Source: Carposina sasakii (lineage: Eukaryota; Arthropoda; Insecta; Lepidoptera; Carposinidae). From it: a stretch of DNA of 64,000 nt. Below are positions 56,038 through 64,000 of this stretch, one piece after another (positions within the stretch are counted from its first letter, which is position 1; every line of letters starts with the position of its first letter). The notes under the pieces are model-generated. The model did not search any database. It was not told the DNA's origin and was given only the letters and a program-made list of their open reading frames with translations. Where the stretch lies: contig CP053152.1 in the NCBI GenBank assembly GCA_014607495.2, forward strand, positions 12,135,899-12,199,898, read 5' to 3'. The translations under genes were made by a program, and so were the position numbers.

Positions 56038-57184
56038 CTGCCCCCTTCCTAGAGATGTTCGTCCCGAACATCATCGCTGCCGCCACAAAGAGCATCCGGT
56101 CATCACATCTTTTTCTTACTGCATCCTGCGACCGCCGTCGGGCAACTACTCTGCTCGGCATATACCATTTCTTCCACAAATTAGGTGCCTTCTTTTTACG
56201 CCGCACAGGATGATGCAGCCACACAAACGATCCCGCTGTTCTTCTTCTGCGTCTAACCTTCCAGTTGCTAATAGTCTTCACATATGCACTCCACATCAAA
56301 CCAACACTGCCACTTGTTGAGCTAACACCATCCAAGCGCATATCACTTTCCTGTTCCTTATCCATAGGCATCACTCTCAAAACCAGTCTCCTGTTCCATA
56401 TCTTTCTTCCATTAGCCATAACCAATTCTTCATCACTCTTCTGCTCAGGTTCTTCCACCTGTTCCACATCACTAGCAGGTGTCTCTGACTCATTGCCACA
56501 ATCTTTATTCCAACTCGACGCAACCACATCACTCTCATCGCAGCCAACACCCATGTGGTTAAGATCACTGCAGCCATCACTGATGGAGCCAAATCCTCCA
56601 GATCCTCCATCCACCTCGGTCTGCTTCACCTCCTCGACCACATCACGCACTACTCCCGAGTGCGGCTCCTGGCGTACGATCTCCACGTCTGACTCCGTCA
56701 CGTCCATCCGAATGTCCTCACATTCGCTGTCGACCTTGACTATTGAGGTAAGTCTTCCTCCGGATCCACTATCCATTTCAACCCGTTTCACCCCCTCAGC
56801 CGCCCCGTGCACTTCCTCCGAGTGCGGCTCCTGGTGAACGTCCTTCACTACCGACTTTGCCTCAACGTCTGTGCAGATGTTAGCACACGGGTCGTCCAGC
56901 TCAGAGACCACTTTCTCGATATTCCCAACATTCGACTTAATCCCAAAGGTCTTGCAGTAGTTCGCATAAGTATTGTCCAGCTCGTTGAAATGTTTGTCGA
57001 TTACGCTAAGCCCCTCCACCATTTCCATCTTCATTTGCATTAGTTGACTAAAACATTCTCGAAGCATAGCATTCACCGAAGGTGATGTCGCCGCTGCTAC
57101 TGCTGCACGAGCAGATTCCACGGTCTCCGGCTCACCGACAATGCTACTTCTTCGCTCCATGCCTTCCTTGTTGACAATCGACAT
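55961..57184 (-). CDS. 407-residue protein of the LTR element, function unknown
   Basis: One unbroken frame, ATG at 57184 (RMSIVNKEG context; the frame is open to the primer site at 57214 without another ATG), stop at 55961-55963 inside the 3' LTR. The N-terminal third is helical and acidic (NAMLRECFSQLMQMKMEMVE, then VIDKHFNELDNTYANY) and could be a Gag start. The middle is acidic and repetitive: HQEPHSEEVHGAAEGVKRVE and RQEPHSGVVRDVVEEVKQTE are two related units at about residues 118-200. The C-terminal part is strongly basic (KVRRRRRTAGSF, VRRKKKAP). No CCHC knuckle, protease or polymerase motif is present. It may be a fusion of the Gag start with the far end of pol after an internal deletion. 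I do not recognise the family. Confidence 0.6.
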   Translation of the reverse strand: MSIVNKEGMERRSSIVGEPETVESARAAVAAATSPSVNAMLRECFSQLMQMKMEMVEGLSVIDKHFNELDNTYANYCKTFGIKSNVGNIEKVVSELDDPCANICTDVEAKSVVKDVHQEPHSEEVHGAAEGVKRVEMDSGSGGRLTSIVKVDSECEDIRMDVTESDVEIVRQEPHSGVVRDVVEEVKQTEVDGGSGGFGSISDGCSDLNHMGVGCDESDVVASSWNKDCGNESETPASDVEQVEEPEQKSDEELVMANGRKIWNRRLVLRVMPMDKEQESDMRLDGVSSTSGSVGLMWSAYVKTISNWKVRRRRRTAGSFVWLHHPVRRKKKAPNLWKKWYMPSRVVARRRSQDAVRKRCDDRMLFVAAAMMFGTNISRKGAVLRSGSLPIDSLDVASSRVERDIVY

Positions 57185-57215
57185 TCTACTCCAAATCCTC
57201 ACTTCTGACACCAAT

Positions 57216-57693
57216 TGTTACGTACTGGGTACGGGTGATTCGGAGCTGCCGATTAAAAGGGAGGCGTAGGTGTTAGAACTCTTTATTAGGTGGAGCAGGT
57301 TACAAGATTACAACACTAATCAAACTTTAACTCTAAACACAGCACTAAACTATCACTTCCTTCACTATCGCTGGTATCGTTTTCCTTAGCTTGTTTAGCT
57401 TCTCAATCTTATAACAAGACTGAACTAAGACTGACTGCGTTGGCCGAGATCCGTCGTATTTATACGGTTCGACGTTCGGTCCCGAACATTCGGGAATATA
57501 CCCGAGCGACCCATCTACAAAAACCCCGTAGGTGTTATCCGGGCAAGCCTGGAACGTTCTAGGGCGTTCATTCAACAATCCATATACCAAACACGCTGAG
57601 ATTACAATGGAACATGCTAGTAAACGATATCGCGTTCTACTCTGCTACTAGCGACATCTAGTGAGTCAATGGGTAAACTACCCGATCGTAACA
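57216..57693 (-). repeat. 5' LTR
   Basis: Same sequence as 55560-56037 by eye over all 478 bp. Followed on the minus strand by the TGG-starting primer-binding site. Confidence 0.9.
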
Positions 57694-57697
57694 ATAT

Positions 57698-58040
57698 GTT
57701 TCTTCATTACTGGCGGAAATTAATCAATGCAATTTAAATCGTAATTGTTTGTGAGAAACTCTATCCACCTGTAATAATATTGTGATATGAAGTCGGTTAA
57801 AAAGTCGACAAATTGTTAACTATATCCACAGACTATATCGGAATAAAACATACGAATACTTGTAACATACGAATAATTGTTTATAAATAGCTTGTTGTGT
57901 TACTGAAGCACATTTCAATGTCATATTTCAGTCAACAATCAACCATCGACCAGAATCAACCTCCACTTTAAGGCTGATTGTCCACCGAAGTGGAGCTAAG
58001 TTGCAGAGTTTTAAATATCGGCTAAGCTCCAGTCCTACAA
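57698..58040. other. no gene seen
   Basis: AT-rich. AAGGCTGATTGTCCACCGAA near 57970 resembles the end of a dispersed repeat but has no partner here. Confidence 0.4.
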
Positions 58041-58044
58041 TCCT

Positions 58045-58485
58045 CATCATCATTTACAGCCCTGAGAAGTCCACTGTTGGACATAGGCCTCTCCCAACAA
58101 CCTCCACTCCGACCGGTCGGAAGTAGCCTGCAACCAACCGACGCCCGCGACCTTGGTCAGGTCATCCGTCCACCTCGCGGGTGGCTTTCCCACGCTGCGC
58201 TTACCGATACATAGTATCCACTCTAGAACATTCCGACTCCATCGGCCATCAGTTCTTAGAGCTATGTGCCCTGCCCATTGCCACTTTAGCTTGTTGAGCT
58301 ATGTCGGTGATCTTTGTACGTCTGCGGATCTCCTCATTTCTGATTCGATCACGCAGAGAGATCCCAAGTATAACTCTCTCCATCGCTTGCTGTGCGATCC
58401 TGAGCTTCTTTATGAGGCACATAGTTAGAGATCACGTCTCGGCACCGTAGGTCATCACCGGCAGCACGCACAATCCTATTGGCTA
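58045..58485 (-). mobile_element. 5'-truncated RTE-like LINE, 3' end
   Basis: The plus strand starts TCATCATCATTTACAGCCCT and GAAGTCCACTGTTGGACATA, the complement of an RTE-like 3' tail. Further in, the minus strand gives coding traces of the MERVILGISLRDRIRNEE type and ends in the region encoding a YG(A/S)ETW-like block near 58440. The frame is short and broken. It belongs to the same broad group as 19611-20549, but is a different copy. Confidence 0.7.
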
Positions 58486-58489
58486 ATAT

Positions 58490-59420
58490 TTTTGCTTTTT
58501 TTCACTCCGGTGGACGGGCAGCCTAATCCAGATTTCTATATACAACCTAATTCACAATCTCTAAATACTTCGCGGAAACAAAATGTGTTTTCGATCTCTG
58601 CTAAACTAGACCGCATCCATACAATATATTTTTGATGCATTCTAGTCCAGGAGCTAAGAGTAATACAACATAAGTGCTTACTGTTTCTTTGACCACTGCT
58701 CTCTTTCTTAAAGCTAGCTAATGCAGTTCCTATCGATTATGTCGTCCATTTACTTTGAAACGGCACAAAATCTGTACAAGAAACATCGTAAAAACCTCGA
58801 CCTACTTCTACCATTCAAACTTGAATAAACTTCATCTAGTAGCTGCTGGAAACTGCATAGGAAGCGAAGGATTAGTGGTGAGGCTCAGCTTCAGTGCTTT
58901 AAATCATTTTTAGATTATCTTTATTCTGCTATGGAACATTTGCTGTTTTGGAAAATTTCCTATGGCGATTTACCTACATTTTATTTGCTCATTTAGTATT
59001 TAAAGTAAGCATTACAAGTAACAAGTAGACAATAAAAAATTGTTTAGCATTTCTGAAACAAAGGATATTACCCAAATTCGGTCTGAGCCAAGCTGAGCGA
59101 AGATTTAAGCGGCGAAAAGCGCAACAATGGCCGAATATTCTAAACAATCTCGCTGCTCCTCCGGGATTAAGAATAAAGATTTGTGTTCTGTTTCTCGCAA
59201 GAATAAATGGGGCGCATAGAGAGAATGATAACGGGAAACAGGAAAAAACGAAAGTAATATATTCACCTTCCAATATACCCTCGCTAATCTTAGCTATAGG
59301 CAAAGTAATCAATGCCGCAACCTTCAAAGGCACTGCATTTACATTTCCCGGAAAAGTTGGGGAAGTTCGCGAGTTGTTTTTGTGTCTTGTCCGATTAACC
59401 CATATACTTCTATGAGTGGC
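58490..59420. other. no gene seen
   Basis: No supported exon on either strand. A minus-strand frame of 146 codons at 58989-59429 overlaps the start of the CpG-rich promoter region. It has no recognised domain. Confidence 0.4.
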
Positions 59421-60183
59421 TGACGTCACGTTACGTCCTCGATTTTCTTATCAAGCGAGGGGCGCGGGTCAGATCGGGTCCCGCCGGTTCGCAAAATTCA
59501 CTACGCATGCGCTGAAATTGCGCCAATTTTGCGACCAGCGGCCTCTGCTGGCAGTTTCAGTCCTTCGGTAACCTGCAAGGGGTTGCCTCGCGCGCTCCCT
59601 TTGGTAGCTGGCGGGACGTCAAACATTTGAAACAGCTCAAAAATGAGAGTGCAAGGACTTTATGTTGTGCGTCCCGCTCTGGTGCCAGGGTTTCCGTGAT
59701 GACTCAGTGTTGTGTGTGTAGTTTAACTTGCGTTTATATTAAAATAAGTGATGTTTGTAAACCAATATTTAGAAATCTCATTAGGTAATAGTATTAGTAG
59801 TATAGTTGGTTGTGTGAAGTTCCAGATACAACGTCACAACTAGTCGCTCATAACCTTGACACGTTTTCCCGCGCTAGCGTCAGCCTTGTTTCCTATTGCA
59901 CTCTCGTGATATTTCAGCGAGTTTTTCAGCAGAAATCTTTTACTGACCTATGGATTCAATAAATATTAATAATTAAGTGATTAGAGAAAAATCGTTGTGA
60001 ATAACTTACAAAACAATATAGTGAAAATTTTGTAGATAAACTTAGTTCAATAGAAAACGTAGAGCTTTTGGAGTTGCTAGGGATACTAAATCTAAAATTC
60101 AAATAGCGCCGAAACTATATTCTAAAACTAAGACCATAAACATGTGGTTGAAGCTGTGACGTCACCGCACTGCTGCCATCAAA
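59421..60183 (+). promoter_or_regulatory. CpG-rich promoter and 5' untranslated region of a gene running right
   Basis: GC and CpG content rise sharply from about 59420 to 59720. Motifs seen: a perfect CRE TGACGTCA at 59421-59428 and another at 60157-60164; ACGCATGCGCTG near 59502, close to the NRF1/erect-wing site; CCAGCAGAGGCCGC on the minus strand at 59538-59551, two bases from a core CTCF site; and TCAGT at 59704-59708, the arthropod initiator. A tiny upstream frame (60142-60159, five codons) overlaps the second CRE. Taken together this looks like a broadly used promoter. Binding is not shown by sequence alone. Confidence 0.5.
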
Positions 60184-60199
60184 ATGAAAAACTTTAAAG
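60184..60199 (+). CDS. possible first coding exon (MKNFK...), gene continues beyond the window
   Basis: ATCAAAATGAAA is a good insect start context, and the fifth codon is followed by G|GTGAGTAG, a consensus donor. The exon would end at phase 1. No second exon was found in 60200-64000, so the intron would have to be longer than 3.8 kb, which is normal for a first intron. The encoded protein cannot be identified from five residues. Confidence 0.4.
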
Positions 60200-60940
60200 G
60201 TGAGTAGCTTGTAATAGATATACCTATAAGTAGCTATTTCCTTACATTAATAATAATAAAACGAGTAGATAGATACGGAATAACTTAAACTTTTCAATAC
60301 AATGAATATAATAAATTTATTCTATCTCTTCTCTACGTTTATTAATATTAGACACCAGCTCTTTTACTACTAAAGTTTTATTTGTAGACATGAACGTATA
60401 AAGAATAACAGAGTATTGTCACTACACAGAGTGAAGCATTCATGATAAGCTCGGCAACGATATTCCATGGAGTAGGGATGTGTATCCTTATCCACTCACA
60501 CATACAAACCATAGTAAGCTAGGCGCCTACTGGAATATACGCACACATGCCCAACGCGCCGCAATTTCGGTGCTTCAATCTGTACAGTGACAGCATTACG
60601 TCCGTTGTTCTTTATACGTTCACGTTTGTAGATCATAAAGATCTTCTAACCATAGTCATCATAATCTTAAACTTTCACAAACTGTATTTCTTCTTTTAGT
60701 GCCAGTTTGATTTGAATAGTTACGTTTCCTATTCCTAAGTACTCTATACTGTCATTGACGTATTTTATTTAATAGCTACTGTTTAAACAACTGGCCCTTT
60801 CGTCGGAATGAGGAATCCTTACCTCGGCCTATCTATTATAAAGCAACTAGCTTGAACTGATCTAGCAAAGAGATCGCTTCACAGTAAGTAACCATCATAC
60901 TCGTATTATGGAGGGTGATTATGTAGGTATTTAGTAGCTG
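60200..60940 (+). other. probable first intron, nothing recognised
   Basis: AT-rich with no exon or repeat that I can name. Confidence 0.35.
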
Positions 60941-61276
60941 GTTGCCCAGTGGTTAAGACGTGCACCTTTCAAGCGGGAGGCGTAAGTTCGATCCTAGTCA
61001 CGGGCCTGTACCAATGAATTTATTTAATGTACAGATTTTAATGTTGCAAAATTGTCACTTAGCTCGTGCCTCGGAAAGCACGTAAAACCGTTGGTCCTGC
61101 GCCTGATCTCTCTCTCCGGTCGTGTCGGCTTTCCGCCCCATCGGACTATGGGAGTAACGGAATAGAGAGTGTATCTGTATTTGCGCACACACTTGTGCAC
61201 TATAATATCTCCTGCGTATCTGGCCAATCTCCGTAGAAATTGGTCACCTTGACCGAAATACGGTCGGAGATCATCA
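60941..61276 (+). repeat. tRNA-derived SINE, near full length
   Basis: The head GGTTGCCCAGTGGTTAAGAC and AGTTCGATCCTAGTCACGG carry the A and B boxes. The body (GTCACTTAGCTCGTGCCTCG, CGCCTGATCTCTCTCTCCGG, TGCACTATAATATCTCCTGC) is a sequence I know to be highly repeated in moths. The 3' end is a short ATCATCATT tail, suggesting mobilisation by an RTE-like LINE. A minus-strand frame over it (61024-61449) is a by-product. Confidence 0.75.
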
Positions 61277-64000
61277 TTTAATAGGTGTAAGGCATTAAAC
61301 CAAAGGTTTCTAGTCAGTTGGCCTGCCGCATGCGAGCCGACCGGCACCAATCTGTCTAGAAAAAGGTCTTCTATCTGCCAAATAATTACTTTCCGGCGAT
61401 AGTCACTAAAAGAAAAGCTATCTTTGACTAACTGCACTATACTCACCACTCACTACACAGGTAATGAAATTCGGACGGATTCAAGACGAATTAGATTAGC
61501 CACAGTGAGCGACGGAGATAACTAGTTTAGGTGAGTCTCCAGGGTTTGCATCAACAGCATACCTATATATGGCCTTAAGACGGGATAGCTTACCTGGCCA
61601 TTCATCCTGATGGCCTCTTTGAAGGAAGTCTAACACTGAAAAATGTTTACAATCATACGTTTTCTTTAACTTCGAGGACTTTCGGCAAGTTTTTGTTATC
61701 GATATCTATCATTAGGTCCATTTGTATCATAACGTATTTCTAGATTTAATTATAACAAGTGGACGCCCGCGACTCCGTCCGCGTGGACTACAGAAAAAAC
61801 AAAATGTCAAAATTATCCGGGATAAAATGTAGCCTATATGTTAAGTGGGACCTGTCACAATATATTCCTGAAAACTGCATCGAAATCGTTTCAGCCGTTT
61901 CTGAGATTAGCGTGCACAAACGCACAGACAAATAGATAAACCGACAAACAGACAAAAATTCCAAAACTAATTATTTTGGGTACTATTGCATTGATAAAGG
62001 TCTCTTATATTTTTTTTTTCATATATCTTCCATGTACAGACTGCGATCCGTCTAAGAATATTTCTTATTATAGGTATTCTATGATTTAAGTTTATCATTT
62101 CTGAAAGTGGATACGAGATTAAATATATACGTTATCTTTTTAAATAAAGTTTAGTTTATTTGCACAACTCTCAGCTAAAGACTGCTTATTGATAAATTCA
62201 AATTATATTTGAATTTCAAGGTAAGTATATGTGAAAGCATTGACCTGTCTCGTTCTTCAGCCGAGTTCATGACATTCCTTTGTAACCTCAGATACGAATG
62301 ACTCCAAGGTTATTCAACTAGACTGTTAACTAGACTGTTATGTGATGAATGCCCTTTTTGGGAGATATATATTAACAGGGTGAATTTCACCATTTGTTAC
62401 ATAACATAAAATTATTCATAGCTTTAGCTGGTTCTCGCGATTCTATTTGCATTAACTGGAATGGAATCAAAAACAATTTTGTCATCTAAAAAGATTTATA
62501 CTCGTAAGTAGGTACATAAAAACATAGGTTCACATAAATTTTATTATTATGGATATGCAGCGACCGGCACACTAACATTGTAACAGCATGTAGGTACATA
62601 TTCCTGCCGCAGGAACAGCCACCTTGTAACTAGTAACTACTTAACTTATCTCCCCAGAAGCTCAGTATTATATGAATAGAACAAAATCTTCTATTGGAAT
62701 ATGCACATAAATTGTTCCTTGATCTAATGTTATTTGTAATGTTGTTTCTTAATGTACTAATGTATATAGTATACTAAATGTCGTGTACAAATGGAGTAAG
62801 CGAATGTCATTGCCTCCACAAACCTATACAGGTTTAGAGGTAACAGAATATCAAAATGTGTGATACACTGTATTTACCCTAATAAATAAATAAATAGTAG
62901 TAAATAAGGATGAGCTAAACTTACCAAGTCCCTGTCAGTTTTCTTTACTTCAGTTTGATGAAAATTTATGAATTGGTACAATATAATATTTCCTTACCCG
63001 TTAGCCAAGAACGGATTCCTTAACTCCGTAGGGCATAATTTGCTGTTTTTTAAGAGTAATTTGCGTAAATCTTTATGAGCAATATGAATTTAGAAGAGAA
63101 CTTCTATGTTAAGCAGAACGGAATTCCATATTCATGATGAGGTGCACCGCTATAAAGGAGTTTAATGTTTTGAACAAAAAGTTTTTAAACTGTTTTATTT
63201 TTGAGTTAAACGTTTAAGAACATTTAAAAGTAAAGGCTGTGTTTATCATTTGTAATTTTTGATGAAACGACTAAAGTCAAATTAGCGGTAGCTAAATTAA
63301 ACATTTGTGTCATGATTGTCCGCTTTGATTGAGTTGTGATATAAGTTACGTAGCTTTTCGTTACGCCCCCTTATTGCATATTTTGCTGCGGTAGCTAGAT
63401 GACAGCGATGCAATAATACCTAGTACCTATGTCTTATAACATTTCTGTATTCATCACAGAGTACCTACTATTCCTAGCTCAATCTCTTTTTGAGTCGGTT
63501 TTGTATATTATTTTACTTGCAACTTTACATAAACAATAATACACGCTTGGTTTATGAATTTAGAAAGGGCTTTACAAGTTTAACATTCATATTCATGAGG
63601 CATCAAGAATTGCAGGAGTTTAATGTTGTTAAGTGAAATGTAATGGCTTTTGTGCTTTTCTGGTTTAGAGAAAGACTTTAAGCGATAAATTTTTTCAAGT
63701 AATTTCATTGCCCAGTTTCTAGTTTAGATTAATGATTGGTCTTCGCTAATCATTATTCTAAGGTTTCTAGATACTTATTATGACATATGTGTGAGAATGC
63801 ACTTTGACGAAAAAGATTATAAGAAACCTGATAAGTGCGTGAGAATGGGAGGGAAACAGTGGCGAGAAAAGTGATCCTATCCAAAGTGCTATGCAAATTA
63901 ATAAATTATCATTTTTTTTTGTTTAGTTTATCCCGAAGGAAAGGCAAGGGGAACTAAGCCCATACAGCCATTGTCTTTAGTAAATGATTTCTGAATTTAT
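61277..64000. other. probable intron, no exon seen
   Basis: AT-rich. One Helitron-like repeat (61756-62090) is present. No splice-flanked frame with coding character was found. Confidence 0.4.
61756..62090 (-). mobile_element. Helitron-like repeat, long copy 2
   Basis: It matches 30248-30600 through GTGGACGCCCGCGACTCCGT, GGACCTGTCACAATATATTC, CACAAACGCACAGACAAA and TTGATAAAGGTCTC. The terminal CTAG has decayed to CAAG. Confidence 0.62.

Larger units (their letters stand above)
55560..57693 (-). mobile_element. short, recent LTR retrotransposon lacking pol
   Basis: Two LTRs of 478 bp (55560-56037 and 57216-57693) look identical base for base. Each begins TGTTACG and ends CGTAACA. ATAT flanks the element on both sides (55556-55559 and 57694-57697). 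On the minus strand the 5' LTR is followed by ATTGGTGTCAGAAGTGAGG, a plausible TGG-starting primer-binding site. The 3' LTR is preceded by the polypurine tract AGGAAGGGGGCAG. The internal 1178 bp hold one long frame and no room for protease, reverse transcriptase or integrase. It must have moved with help from a full-length relative. A 4-bp duplication fits Ty3/gypsy or BEL. Confidence 0.92.

Noticed and set aside
55689..57590. Two identical 81-codon frames as a gene pair
   Set aside because: They are the same piece of LTR sequence occurring once in each LTR.
58989..59429. A 146-codon minus-strand gene
   Set aside because: No domain, no splice context, odd composition, and it runs into the CpG-rich promoter region of the opposite strand. 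Best taken as chance.
61024..61449. A 141-codon minus-strand gene
   Set aside because: Its larger part lies within a highly repeated SINE body, and such frames are by-products of it.
1..64000. CRISPR arrays, operons or other bacterial features
   Set aside because: Spliced genes and eukaryotic transposons show nuclear insect DNA, and no regularly spaced repeats of the CRISPR type were seen.

Overview
The window reads as nuclear DNA of a lepidopteran (moth or butterfly). It is AT-rich, its genes are split by short GT-AG introns, and it is full of repeats of types I know from Lepidoptera: RTE-like LINE tails ending in (ATG)n, tRNA-headed SINEs, Helitrons starting TCCTACTAATATTATA and ending CTAG, and (CATA)n-led repeats. 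The exact species cannot be told from the sequence.

Two host genes are well supported, both on the + strand. The last five coding exons of fringe, the Notch-modifying beta-1,3-N-acetylglucosaminyltransferase, lie at 3387-5587; its 5' exons lie upstream of the window, so 1-3386 is intron. A complete 14-exon gene for a 524-residue papain-family cysteine protease of the insect 26/29 kDa type lies at 28023-35636, with signal peptide, N-terminal region, I29 propeptide and C1A domain. Two weaker host signals are an orphan terminal exon at 36097-36191 and a CpG-rich promoter with a first coding exon (starting MKNFK) at 59421-60199, whose gene would continue to the right.

The rest is mostly mobile DNA. 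The best element is a 3386-bp pogo-like DNA transposon (13105-16490) with 22-bp identical terminal inverted repeats, TA target duplication and an intact 663-residue DDD transposase ending in a PHD finger. A short LTR retrotransposon (55560-57693) has two 478-bp LTRs that look identical, a 4-bp target duplication, and one 407-codon frame with no recognisable pol domains. Other elements are a frameshifted jockey/CR1-like LINE (51150-53215), RTE-like LINE fragments (19611-20549, 58045-58485), a LINE C-terminal frame with a zinc knuckle and possible endonuclease motif (41469-42450), two TA-flanked MITE families sharing CAGGGTG ends, a hAT-like MITE with 8-bp target duplication (48150-48569), palindromic MITEs built of degenerate CGTA hexamers, and a fold-back repeat with ~205-bp arms (22807-23417).

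Nesting gives relative ages. A MITE lies inside the pogo element; an RTE fragment split an older MITE copy and duplicated 47 bp of it; another MITE lies in a LINE tail. The protease introns carry at least six independent insertions while every exon and splice site stays intact.
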